DNA of 17,031 nucleotides from Acidobacteriota bacterium (lineage in GTDB: Bacteria; Acidobacteriota; Terriglobia; UBA7540). The notes beneath the pieces were generated by a model that was not told the origin of the DNA, did not search any database, and was given only the letters and a program-made list of their open reading frames with translations. Position numbers and translations under genes: made by a program. The DNA is taken from assembly GCA_021828225.1 (NCBI GenBank), contig JAKASH010000009.1:1-17031 (forward strand). Direction: 5' to 3'. This document shows positions 1 through 7,137 of this stretch, one piece after another; the stretch's first letter is position 1; each line of letters starts with the position of its first letter.

Positions 1-7
1 CCGATCT
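1..7. other. Probable sequencing-adapter remnant at left end
   Basis: The window opens with CCGATCT, the inner end of the standard Illumina adapter (…CTCTTCCGATCT). The opposite end of the window carries the matching reverse form. Both together are very unlikely by chance, so these bases are probably not genomic. Confidence 0.75.
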
Positions 8-142
8 GCTTCGCGACCCTCGAAACGGCCCTCGAGTAGCCCTACCAACGCTTTTGCGCCTCTTTTACTCCACTTTCTCGACACTTTGAGGTTGCTCGTA
101 ACCCCTTGCCCTTCGGCGGCTTGCGTGCTGACTACTATGCTC

Positions 143-173
143 GCGTGTCGTTTTCGCAGCGAAAACGACACGC
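143..173. repeat. Perfect 15-bp inverted repeat with 1-nt centre
   Basis: The arm GCGTGTCGTTTTCGC (143-157) is followed by one A and then its exact reverse complement (159-173). RNA from either strand would form a strong hairpin. No T-run follows on either strand, so it does not look like a standard intrinsic terminator. A second GC-only repeat (7-bp arms, 181-187 and 189-195) follows 7 bases later. It could be a protein-binding operator, a dispersed palindromic repeat unit or a processed RNA structure; the sequence does not decide. Confidence 0.85.
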
Positions 174-180
174 TCGCTGC

Positions 181-195
181 CGCGCGCTGCGCGCG
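181..195. repeat. GC-only 7-bp inverted repeat
   Basis: CGCGCGC (181-187), one T, then CGCGCGC's reverse complement (189-195). It lies just after the longer perfect repeat at 143-173. Low-complexity GC sequence makes a chance origin more likely here than for the longer repeat. Confidence 0.5.
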
Positions 196-334
196 CCGTT
201 GTGCGTCCTGTTCCGGATTTGTGGTGCGACATCCCGATGATTTGGTGTGCGCACGTTCGCGCGGCTTGACAGAGTTGTGATGACGTGTTGCGGCCAAATC
301 CTGATGGTCGCAATCCGTTCACTTGAGAGTGCAT

Positions 335-354
335 TGGCGGATAGATAGCCGCCA
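335..354. repeat. Small hairpin, 6-bp stem
   Basis: TGGCGG (335-340) pairs with CCGCCA (349-354) around an 8-base loop. It lies about 120 bases before rnhA. No function can be assigned, and it may be a chance structure. Confidence 0.35.
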
Positions 355-457
355 CGCGTACGGCCGACAGCCGAATCGTAGGACGCAACTACGTTGTGTC
401 GATCGTGACCAGTTGTGACATCACGGTTGACACGTGAGCGCGACCGTGACTGTCAGG

Positions 458-466
458 AAGGAGGTG
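458..466 (+). promoter_or_regulatory. Strong Shine-Dalgarno of rnhA
   Basis: AAGGAGGTG lies 8 bases before the ATG at 475, close to a full match to the 16S rRNA tail. This fixes the rnhA start at 475 rather than at the in-frame ATG at 415, which would place this site inside the coding region. Confidence 0.9.
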
Positions 467-474
467 AATGTGCA

Positions 475-924
475 ATGCGTGAAGTAACCATTGTGACGGA
501 TGGAAGTTGTATCGGAAACCCTGGTCCTGGCGGTTGGGCTTGCATTCTCCGTTGTGGGACCGAGTCACGTGAACTCAGCGGCAGCGATCAGGACACGACT
601 TCGAACCGCATGGAGTTGATGGCTGCCATCGAAGGTCTGCGCGCACTGAAGTCGCCATGCCGTGTACATCTGGTGAGCGATTCTCAGTACTTGAAGAAAG
701 GAATCACAGAGTTCCTTCCAAGATGGAAGGCTAACGGCTGGGTCAAACGCAATGGTGAGCCTGTGCTGAACCAGGACCTTTGGGACCAGCTCGATCAGCT
801 CGCCCAGAAGCACGATATTCAGTGGGAATGGACCGCCGGACATGGAGATCATGCCGACCAGAACCGTGCGGACCAATTGGCGTTTCAGGCTGCCCGAGCG
901 CAGGCAGCGTTTGGAACACGATGA
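475..924 (+). CDS. rnhA: Ribonuclease HI
   Basis: This endonuclease cleaves the RNA strand of RNA:DNA hybrids in the cytoplasm (R-loops, primer removal). The 149-residue product has the normal length for bacterial type I RNase H. The full acidic catalytic set is visible: Asp9 in TDGSCIGNPGPGGW, Glu47 in SNRMELMA, Asp69 in VSDSQYL and Asp133 in NRADQLA. The assisting His123 lies in the flexible AGHGDHA loop. The tryptophan-containing helix and basic handle (about 80-95, RWKANGWVKRNG) are also present. An in-frame ATG 20 codons upstream is rejected because a near-perfect Shine-Dalgarno sits between the two. It is the only plus-strand gene and converges on the B12 cluster with a 158-base gap. 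It is functionally unrelated to that cluster. Confidence 0.96.
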   Translation: MREVTIVTDGSCIGNPGPGGWACILRCGTESRELSGSDQDTTSNRMELMAAIEGLRALKSPCRVHLVSDSQYLKKGITEFLPRWKANGWVKRNGEPVLNQDLWDQLDQLAQKHDIQWEWTAGHGDHADQNRADQLAFQAARAQAAFGTR

Positions 925-1082
925 GGAGCGTATCCAGTCCGAAGTGTTCCGCCTGTGAATCTGATGTGCTGTGTCAACAAGAGGCCGCGATTCGCCAGCG
1001 CATCGGTTTGAGAACGGCTGACCAATCGACTGCCCGTCGCCCGAAAACAACGGCGAGTGAGGTTAGCACAGAGCAAGCGGAA
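925..1082. other. Convergent intergenic gap between rnhA and cobQ
   Basis: Both flanking genes end here, so terminators for both strands are expected. I find only a weak 5-bp stem near 1036-1056 with no T-run. No clear intrinsic terminator and no gene is visible. Confidence 0.5.
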
Positions 1083-2591
1083 CTATGTGCCAAGGCCCAG
1101 AATTTTTTGAAGGCCTGGCAAATCCACATGCTGGCGAACCAAATCAACCAGAGATGCAAACAGGTTTGAGGCAGCCGTGCAAGGGGTTAGAGCAAGCGGC
1201 TGCCAACCTCGGCGGGTCCGCATCTCATTCAAAAGCCGCCGCCGAAAGGATGGTGTGTCGAACGCGCCATGAAGATACGTCCCTCGCACCCTCCCGTTCT
1301 CGGACTGAGACCCGTCAAATTCACGCACTGGCTTGCCCGAGCGTTCGATCACCTGAAATAAAGGACGACAAGAGCCCACAGAGGTTGTCCGTCCCATATG
1401 AATTTCATATCCAGTGAGTGCTTCCTCGTGATCCAGGCTTAGGGCGCGCACCTGCTGAGTGGTCTTTTCCGGCTCGAATGTTGTTTGGACATCAAGGAGG
1501 CCGAGCCCTTCCATGGAGTCGGTTCGAGATTCAACCGCGAGCGGATCGAATAGCTTCTGACCGAGCATTTGGTAGCCGCCACAAATTCCAAGGATGGGAA
1601 CGCCGACACCGTGCCAGCGATGAATATAATCCGCCAGGCCGGAAGATCGGACGAAAGCGAGGTCCGCCATGGTGGCCTTTGATCCTGGCAGAATGAGCAG
1701 GTCCGGGGGCCGTTCATCAAGCCGAGGCGCGCGCCGCAGATAGCGCAACTCGACGTCAGGCTCTCTCTCCAGAGGCTCGAAATCTGTCGAGTTTGAAATA
1801 TGCGGAAAGAGGATTACTTGAATGAGGAGCTTATGCGTATCGGTGGGCTTTGGCTGCCACCATTTTGACTCTGCCAAACTGTCCTCCTCGGGCACTCCAA
1901 GGTCGGGAACGAACGGCAACACGCCAAGAACTTTCTTTCCTGTCTTCGCTTCCAGGAACTCAAGCCCGTCTTGTAAGAGTGAAACGTCTCCCCGGAATTT
2001 ATTAATCAAAAATCCTTTGACGAGCGCCCGCTCGTCCTCCTGCAGCAATTCCAAAGTTCCCACCAGCGACGCAAACACTCCGCCTAAGCTGATGTCGCCG
2101 ACGAGCAGGACGGGAGCGCAGGCCATTTGAGCCACCCGCATGTTGACAATATCGAAGGGCCTCAAGTTGATCTCAGCAGGACTGCCCGCGCCTTCGATGA
2201 TGATGATGTCGTGCTGTTCGGAAAGCGTCGCCAGCGATTCGCGGATGACACCGATCAGACGGGGTTGGACCGCGTGGTATTCGCGCGAGTTCATAACTCC
2301 CAGAGCTTTCCCCAGAACGACCACCTGAGCCCCTGTGTCGGTCGAAGGCTTCAAGAGAATGGGATTCATTTCGACAGTCGGTCCAATGTCGCACGCCTGA
2401 GCCTGGAAAGCCTGAGCGCGGCCGATTTCTCCGCCTCCTGCCGTCACAAAGGAATTATTCGACATGTTCTGGGCCTTGAAGGGAGCAACGCGAAACCCCT
2501 CCACACGGAAATATCGGCAGAGCGCCGCCGTAATGACACTTTTGCCTACACTGGAACCTGTGCCTTGAATCATGATCTTCTTCGCGGCCAT
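1083..2591 (-). CDS. cobQ: Cobyric acid synthase (CobQ/CbiP)
   Basis: This glutamine-dependent enzyme amidates the b, d, e and g carboxylates of adenosylcobyrinic acid a,c-diamide to give adenosylcobyric acid, using ATP. The 502 residues match the family length. The N-terminal dethiobiotin-synthetase-like ATP domain opens with IMIQGTGSSVGKS (about 7-18), followed by FKAQNMSNNS (38-47) and the MNPILLKP block (75-82). The C-terminal class I-like amidotransferase domain carries the nucleophile Cys337 in LGICGGYQMLG and the conserved His441 in GTYLHGAFD. It is the last gene of the series, starting 4 bases after the cobD stop with an AAGGG ribosome binding site about 10 bases upstream. It works with cobB (13364-14764) and shares its architecture, but the two are distinct. 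No terminator is evident after it. Confidence 0.97.
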   Translation of the reverse strand: MAAKKIMIQGTGSSVGKSVITAALCRYFRVEGFRVAPFKAQNMSNNSFVTAGGGEIGRAQAFQAQACDIGPTVEMNPILLKPSTDTGAQVVVLGKALGVMNSREYHAVQPRLIGVIRESLATLSEQHDIIIIEGAGSPAEINLRPFDIVNMRVAQMACAPVLLVGDISLGGVFASLVGTLELLQEDERALVKGFLINKFRGDVSLLQDGLEFLEAKTGKKVLGVLPFVPDLGVPEEDSLAESKWWQPKPTDTHKLLIQVILFPHISNSTDFEPLEREPDVELRYLRRAPRLDERPPDLLILPGSKATMADLAFVRSSGLADYIHRWHGVGVPILGICGGYQMLGQKLFDPLAVESRTDSMEGLGLLDVQTTFEPEKTTQQVRALSLDHEEALTGYEIHMGRTTSVGSCRPLFQVIERSGKPVREFDGSQSENGRVRGTYLHGAFDTPSFRRRLLNEMRTRRGWQPLALTPCTAASNLFASLVDLVRQHVDLPGLQKILGLGT

Positions 2592-2595
2592 CGTC

Positions 2596-3699
2596 TTAGC
2601 CCTTCCGGAGTCTTCTCAAGCGTTCGCCGACAACACGCAATGCGGCGAGAAGGCGCTCATTCTCTTTGTGAGTGCGAACGGCAAAGCGCATGTACGGTGG
2701 CCCCAAGCCCTTAAATCCGCGAGAATCTCGTATCAGTAAACGCATGTTCTCGAGCTTTTGCCGAAGCATGTTCCCGCTGATTCGTGGTGATTTAATTTGA
2801 CCAAGAACAAAATTCGTTTGGGAAGGAAACGGTTCGAGCCATCCAAGGTTTTGAAGGCCAGCCAACAGATATTTCCGCTCGCTCGCCACGAGCGCCAACG
2901 TCCTCTTTCGGTAAGCGGAGTCTTTTATTGATTCCGTGGCGGCGGCAAGCGCCAGCGTATTTACAGACCACGGTTCAATGGATCGGCCCAGCCTCCGCGC
3001 GACCGAGGGATGAGCAACCACGTAGCCGATCCGCAAGCCGGGAAGCGCATAGAATTTGGTCAGCGAGCGCACGACGATCAAGCGCGGCTCCGCGGCCGCC
3101 CGTTTGGCGAGCGAGATCTCCCGCGTAAACTCGATAAAAGACTCATCCACAATAAAATGCGCGGCCTCTCTCCGGCAGCAAGCGGCGATTTCCAGCAGAA
3201 CATAATGGGGAATGACTGTCCCGGTTGGGTTATTGGGATTGGCCAGCAAGATCACATCGGGCCGCTCCTTTTTCACAATGCTTAGAAATGGGACCGGCTT
3301 GAGACGAAACGAATCCTCCGGTCGAAGCCGGAATTCTCTAATGCTGCACTGAACGGCTTCGAGCGCGGGATAGTATTCGGCAAAACCGGGTGCGATGAGC
3401 AAAGCCTTCCGTGGCTTTAAGCAGCGCGGGATCAAATGAAGCAACTGCGTGGCGCCATTTCCGAAAACAATGCATTCCGGGTCTATCGCTCCTTGGGAAG
3501 CGATCAGCTGACGAAGCTCTTCCTGGCGCTGGTCGGGATAATGGCAGACACAATGAAGCTCACGCCTGAGACGACGATAGGCTTTCGGGGAAAGGCCCAA
3601 CGGATTGATGCTGGCGCTGAAATCGGTAAGACACGAAGCGGGAACTCCGAGCCTTCGAGCCGCTCCGAAAATGTCTCCGCCATGCGCAACTAGAGGCAT
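2596..3699 (-). CDS. cobD: Threonine-phosphate decarboxylase (CobD/CobC-type)
   Basis: This PLP enzyme of the aspartate aminotransferase fold (class I/II) decarboxylates L-threonine phosphate to (R)-1-amino-2-propanol phosphate. That product is the linker between corrin ring and nucleotide loop. The 367-residue product begins MPLVAHGGDIFGAARRLG, the usual family start. It has NPNNPTG (154-160), Asp185 in IVDESFIEF, the PLP lysine Lys215 in SLTKFYALPGLRIGY, and Arg223. The frame extends upstream to a GTG at 3735. The ATG at 3699 is preferred because GAGGAA lies just before it and because homologues start there. It overlaps the cbiB stop by 10 bases, which suggests coupled translation with the enzyme that uses its product. 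The name is confusing: in alphaproteobacteria this enzyme is called CobC. Confidence 0.95.
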   Translation of the reverse strand: MPLVAHGGDIFGAARRLGVPASCLTDFSASINPLGLSPKAYRRLRRELHCVCHYPDQRQEELRQLIASQGAIDPECIVFGNGATQLLHLIPRCLKPRKALLIAPGFAEYYPALEAVQCSIREFRLRPEDSFRLKPVPFLSIVKKERPDVILLANPNNPTGTVIPHYVLLEIAACCRREAAHFIVDESFIEFTREISLAKRAAAEPRLIVVRSLTKFYALPGLRIGYVVAHPSVARRLGRSIEPWSVNTLALAAATESIKDSAYRKRTLALVASERKYLLAGLQNLGWLEPFPSQTNFVLGQIKSPRISGNMLRQKLENMRLLIRDSRGFKGLGPPYMRFAVRTHKENERLLAALRVVGERLRRLRKG

Positions 3700-4676
3700 G
3701 CCATTCCTCGAAACGCCACGGCAACGGCTATCCACACCACGACCGCCAGTATTGAGGTAACGTAGAGCAATCGCCTGACCGCTTGATATGATTTGACCGT
3801 GAGCTGGCGGTCCGCATCACCGATGTGCGGTTTGCGGACTGAGCGACCGGAATAGACGTTGGTTCCACCCAGCCGGACGCCGAGCGCCCCGGCGTAGGCC
3901 GCCTCGGGGAATCCCGCGTTGGGACTGGGTTGCAATCGCGCATCCCGAAAAATGATGTGGAGGCTCTTTCTCCACGGCATGCGGAGCACCCAAGCGCCCA
4001 GCGCGACCAGCGCTGCGGTCAGACGAGCCGGGAGGTAATTCGCTACGTCGTCCAGCCGAGCCGCGGCGCGGCCGAAATCAAGGTACCGTTCATTCTTGTA
4101 GCCGAACATCGAGTCCAGCGTATTGATTGCTTTATACGCGACCGCCGCCGGCACCCCTCCGATGGCCAAGTAGAACATGGGCGCCACGAAACCATCGGAG
4201 GTATTTTCAGCGACGGTTTCAATGACCGCGCGCAGGATTTCCGGCTCCTCCAAGGCCTCGGTGTCGCGACCCACAATCATCGCCAGCGCAGCTCTCGCTT
4301 CCGGCAGCCGGCCACTCTCGAGGTTAACGATTACCGCTCGCGCGGCCTGATCCAAGCCTCTGACCGACATTGTCGTATAAGCGAGCCAAACCGTGGCAAT
4401 ATCCCCTGCCAGCGGCGGAAGATTCGCAACCGCATTCAGAAAGAGCCAGGTTGCAGCCGCTGCCGCAAGAGGGATAGCCGTGGCGATCAGAAAGCCCGAA
4501 AGCAGCAAAACTTGCCGAGAATTCACCACTTTTCGGAGCTGTTTCTCCGCTGCCGAGGCCGCGAACCCTATAAGTCTCACGGGATGCGGCATCCAGGGTG
4601 GATCCGCGAGCGTCAAATCCGCGGCATAGGCCAATAAGAGTTGCGCGCACGTCACCGGAGATCCCTTCCAGCTCAC
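3690..4676 (-). CDS. cbiB: Adenosylcobinamide-phosphate synthase (CbiB/CobD-type)
   Basis: This integral inner-membrane enzyme joins aminopropanol phosphate to adenosylcobyric acid. Its 328 residues are normal for the family. Signatures visible are DPPWMPHPVRLIG (25-37), ETVAENTSDGFVAPMFY (153-169) and the AINTLDSMFGYKN block (183-195) followed by LDFGRAAARLDDVANYLPAR. Hydrophobic membrane segments lie around 55-82, 163-181, 218-231 and the C-terminal 20 residues. The start is GTG at 4674-4676, which shares four bases (GTGA) with the stop of the BtuF-like gene upstream. A second in-frame GTG lies seven codons in (V8), but the coupled overlap favours the first. It sits directly before cobD, which makes its substrate. 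Confidence 0.95.
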   Translation of the reverse strand: MSWKGSPVTCAQLLLAYAADLTLADPPWMPHPVRLIGFAASAAEKQLRKVVNSRQVLLLSGFLIATAIPLAAAAATWLFLNAVANLPPLAGDIATVWLAYTTMSVRGLDQAARAVIVNLESGRLPEARAALAMIVGRDTEALEEPEILRAVIETVAENTSDGFVAPMFYLAIGGVPAAVAYKAINTLDSMFGYKNERYLDFGRAAARLDDVANYLPARLTAALVALGAWVLRMPWRKSLHIIFRDARLQPSPNAGFPEAAYAGALGVRLGGTNVYSGRSVRKPHIGDADRQLTVKSYQAVRRLLYVTSILAVVVWIAVAVAFRGMACL

Positions 4677-5644
4677 ATTAGCGTCGCAAAGCGTTCGGAC
4701 ATCCGCTGGCGCTCGATGGGTTCATCTTCCTTCCAGACCAATTTCACGACGGAGTCTGGGGGAATCAGCCCCGAAAACAACTCGGGGTGAATGATTTGTG
4801 CAAGGATTTCCAGGCCGGTCACGATGCGCGGTCCCGGCCGGCTGAAGTAAGCCGGGCTGTCCGCGATATACACACGGCCATTCCTTACGGACGGCAAGTT
4901 GTACCATCCCGGCCTTGAAGCAAAGCGATCCACTTCAACCATGGATCGGGGAACCTTGTAGCCGCAAGGCATGATGACCAGAACTTCCGGCGAATACGCA
5001 ACCACCCGCTCCCACGCGATCACAGTTGAAGACCGCCCGTCTTGCCCCAATCCATCGGTTCCACCTGCGAGGCGAACCATTTCCGGAATCCAATGCCCAC
5101 CCGCCATGACCGGGTCCATCCATTCCATACAAAAGACACTCGGGTGGGTTCGGGCGGAGGAAGCCATCGAGGCAACCCGATCCATACGCCTTTCGAGCGC
5201 GTGAACAACCTCGCGCGCGCTCGCCTCGCGGCCGGTGACTTCTCCGACCACGAGGATGGTGTCGAGAATCTGGCGAAGGGTCTGCGGCTCAAGCGAAACG
5301 ATCTGACACGGTCCGGCCAAAATCCTCGCCGCTTCACGAACCTGTGAAACAGGAACCGCGCACACGCTGCATAGTTCCTGAGTCAGGATGACGTCAGGAT
5401 TGACTTGTTGGAGCCGTCGTTCATCGATCCGATAGAGGCTATGGGCGGAATGCTTGTCTGAGTTCACAGCGCGATGGACCTCATCGCTATGCAGAGTGGG
5501 CGGAATATCGCTGGTCGAAATAATCGGTTTAGTCCGCACCTCGGGCGGGTAGTCGCACTCGTGTGATATGCCGACCAATTCTTCTCCAATCCCCAGGGCA
5601 TACACGATTTCCGTGGCGCTAGGAAGCAGCGACAGGATGCGCAT
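4673..5644 (-). CDS. Leaderless BtuF-like corrinoid-binding protein
   Basis: This 323-residue protein has the fold of ABC-transporter class III solute-binding proteins (BtuF/FhuD, COG0614 type). It starts directly with the first strand, MRILSLLPSATEIVYALG, and has no signal peptide or lipobox, so it is predicted to be cytoplasmic. Family marks are HECDYPP (28-34), a Cys pair in QELCSVCAVP (Cys92, Cys95), FCMEWMDPVMAGGHWIPEM (171-189), MPCGY (Cys227) and SRPGPR (268-273). Several cysteines fit a reducing compartment. The start at ATG 5644 is set by AAAGGAGT 4-5 bases upstream; a GTG eight codons earlier is less likely. It overlaps cbiE by 26 bases and cbiB by four. Binding of a corrinoid is inferred from fold and context; its role is unknown. 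It may be a cytoplasmic carrier rather than a transporter subunit. Confidence 0.85.
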   Translation of the reverse strand: MRILSLLPSATEIVYALGIGEELVGISHECDYPPEVRTKPIISTSDIPPTLHSDEVHRAVNSDKHSAHSLYRIDERRLQQVNPDVILTQELCSVCAVPVSQVREAARILAGPCQIVSLEPQTLRQILDTILVVGEVTGREASAREVVHALERRMDRVASMASSARTHPSVFCMEWMDPVMAGGHWIPEMVRLAGGTDGLGQDGRSSTVIAWERVVAYSPEVLVIMPCGYKVPRSMVEVDRFASRPGWYNLPSVRNGRVYIADSPAYFSRPGPRIVTGLEILAQIIHPELFSGLIPPDSVVKLVWKEDEPIERQRMSERFATLM

Positions 5645-6335
5645 ATTGACTCCTTTCCGGACCTTCACGCTTGGCGGAAGGCTGCACGACCGCGACGACC
5701 GTCAGCCAATGCGGTTGCATTTCACTGAGGCCGCCGAGCGTGGTCTCAATGATATTCTGGTCAGGCAGTGTCAGCCTCTCGCAAACCAGAACCGACAGGC
5801 ATTCTTCAACCCTGTTTTCTATCAAGTAGCGCGCCGCAGCGTCGGGGCGCAGCTCTTCACCGGAGAGCATCAGCAGGTGCCGGCCCCGGAGGAGCGCATC
5901 GCGCATGAACCGTTTCCGTTCCTCGATGTCGCCGGACTCGTGAAAGGTGATGACGACGGCTTCATCAATGTTGATTCGAGCGAGTGAAGCGGCGATTTGC
6001 ACGGAACTTATGCCCGGAACAATCTCGATCTCATAGTCCTTAAACAAGTCGAGTAACCCTCGCAAGCCTGAAGAAATGCACGGGCCGCCAATCCGCAAAA
6101 TTGCCACGCGGGCTTCCGTATGGCGAAACTTGCCAGCGACTTCAAGAGCAAGCTCCCGGTAGTTTTTCACGTTTTGAAGGTAGATTTCCTTCCCAGCCAG
6201 AAGGTCTTTCGCCGGAAGCAGGTCAAGATCCCAACCCAAAACGATTTGTGATCGGGCGATGCGATCGCGCGCCCTCTCGGTGAGAAAATCACTGCCGCCT
6301 GGCCCGACTCCGACGATATAGGCTTGAGGTTTCAT
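5619..6335 (-). CDS. cbiE: CbiE-like precorrin/cobalt-precorrin methyltransferase
   Basis: This belongs to the tetrapyrrole (SUMT-like) methylase family and most resembles CbiE, the C5-methyltransferase acting on cobalt-precorrin-7. The 238 residues open with YIVGVGPGGSDFLTERA, the glycine-rich SAM site (GVGPGG, 9-14). VPGISSVQIAASLARI (about 110-125) is the second signature. FHESGD and the ERLTLPDQNIIETTL stretch resemble archaeal-type CbiE proteins as I recall them. Where those have a GDP-containing loop, this has RIGGPCISSG, so the usual Asp is Gly. No other ring-building gene (cbiC, D, F, G, H, J, L, T) is in the window. The ATG overlaps the btuD stop (ATGA) and has GAGGAA about 5 bases upstream. 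The family is firm; the substrate is less sure. Confidence 0.85.
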   Translation of the reverse strand: MKPQAYIVGVGPGGSDFLTERARDRIARSQIVLGWDLDLLPAKDLLAGKEIYLQNVKNYRELALEVAGKFRHTEARVAILRIGGPCISSGLRGLLDLFKDYEIEIVPGISSVQIAASLARINIDEAVVITFHESGDIEERKRFMRDALLRGRHLLMLSGEELRPDAAARYLIENRVEECLSVLVCERLTLPDQNIIETTLGGLSEMQPHWLTVVAVVQPSAKREGPERSQYAHPVAAS

Positions 6336-7135
6336 GGCTTCCTCTCGTCGGATAGCATTCGAGGCACCGGCAGTACCACGGGGAGATGATTCGTGTCCGA
6401 CGACAAAACTTCTACCGGTCCCTCAAACGCCTCCTGCAACAGATTGCCGGATAGCACGTCGGCGGGAGGCCCGTCCGCCAGCACCGAGCCGCCGTGTAAA
6501 ACAATGATTCTCTCGAAGTACCTGGCCGCAAGGTTCAAATCGTGAATGGCCGTCACCACCGTGAGACTCTGATGGCGATTTAATCCGGCGACGAGATCCA
6601 AAATTTCCGCCTGCCGGGTAATATCGAGCTGTTGCGTGGGCTCGTCCAGCAGCAAGATTTCGGGCTCTTGCGCCACCGCCATGGCGATCATCAGGCGTTG
6701 ACGCTCCCCCCCGCTCAACTCATTAAAAATTCTGTCCGCCAGCGCGACCGTGTCACTCAATTCCATGGCGCGATCAACGGCGTGCCGGTCGGCGGCGCCA
6801 ACGCCAGCGAGAAAGTCGAGGTGCGGCGTGCGGCCTAACTCCACAAGTTCCCGCGCCGTGAACGCGAATGGAACGACGAATTCCTGCGGCACGACCGCTA
6901 TTTTGCGGGCTAGCTCGCGCCTCGAGATGCTCGCCAGGGGCCGTCCGACGAGCAGGACCGAGCCTTGCGTGGGCGTCAACACGCCGCTCATCAACTTCAA
7001 CAACGTGGTCTTTCCCACGCCGTTGGGCCCGATCACCGCGGCCCGCTCTCCCGCCGCGATACTCAAGGAAATCCTATTCAGCACGGGGCGAGCGTTAAAG
7101 GCGAAAGAAATCTCTCGAAGTTCAATGGCTGGCAT
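6332..7135 (-). CDS. btuD: Cobalamin ABC transporter ATP-binding protein BtuD
   Basis: This cytoplasmic ATPase powers corrinoid import through BtuC. The 267 residues hold all nucleotide-binding motifs in order: Walker A GPNGVGKT (36-43), Q-loop Gln84 in VVPQEF, signature LSGGERQRL (140-148), Walker B ILLLDEP (160-166) with D-loop QQLD, and the switch His198 in AIHDLNLA. It belongs to the FecE/BtuD/FhuC class that serves iron-siderophore and B12 importers. The B12 assignment rests on the neighbours. It starts two bases after the btuC stop and ends in an ATGA overlap with cbiE. Confidence 0.95.
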   Translation of the reverse strand: MPAIELREISFAFNARPVLNRISLSIAAGERAAVIGPNGVGKTTLLKLMSGVLTPTQGSVLLVGRPLASISRRELARKIAVVPQEFVVPFAFTARELVELGRTPHLDFLAGVGAADRHAVDRAMELSDTVALADRIFNELSGGERQRLMIAMAVAQEPEILLLDEPTQQLDITRQAEILDLVAGLNRHQSLTVVTAIHDLNLAARYFERIIVLHGGSVLADGPPADVLSGNLLQEAFEGPVEVLSSDTNHLPVVLPVPRMLSDERKP

Positions 7136-7137
7136 GC

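Larger units (their letters stand above)
8..457. other. Gene-poor region upstream of rnhA
   Basis: About 450 bases with no gene I can support. Open frames exist on both strands (for example 65-388 minus) but show no recognisable motif and are arginine-rich as expected of GC-rich noncoding DNA. A short minus-strand frame, GTG at 82-84 running off the left edge, could be the start of a divergent gene, but it has only about 26 codons and no clear ribosome binding site. Two near-perfect inverted repeats lie at 143-173 and 181-195, with a smaller hairpin at 335-354. A TTGACA hexamer at 266-271 has no matching -10 box, so I cannot place the rnhA promoter. Confidence 0.5.

Noticed and set aside
1..84. 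Possible divergent partial gene on the minus strand (GTG at 84)
   Set aside because: About 26 codons before the edge, no clear ribosome binding site, and the last bases are probably adapter. It cannot be told from chance.
65..388. Minus-strand frame of 107 codons in the left gene-poor region
   Set aside because: It runs through the perfect palindrome, is rich in Arg and Ser without domain or hydrophobic pattern, and has no convincing ribosome binding site.
925..1082. Intrinsic terminator between rnhA and cobQ
   Set aside because: Only a 5-bp stem without a T-run was found.
3930..4637. Long plus-strand frame opposite cbiB
   Set aside because: A shadow of the minus-strand coding frame, with no recognisable motif; cbiB is certain here. 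The same holds for 8063-8869 and 2127-2714 plus.
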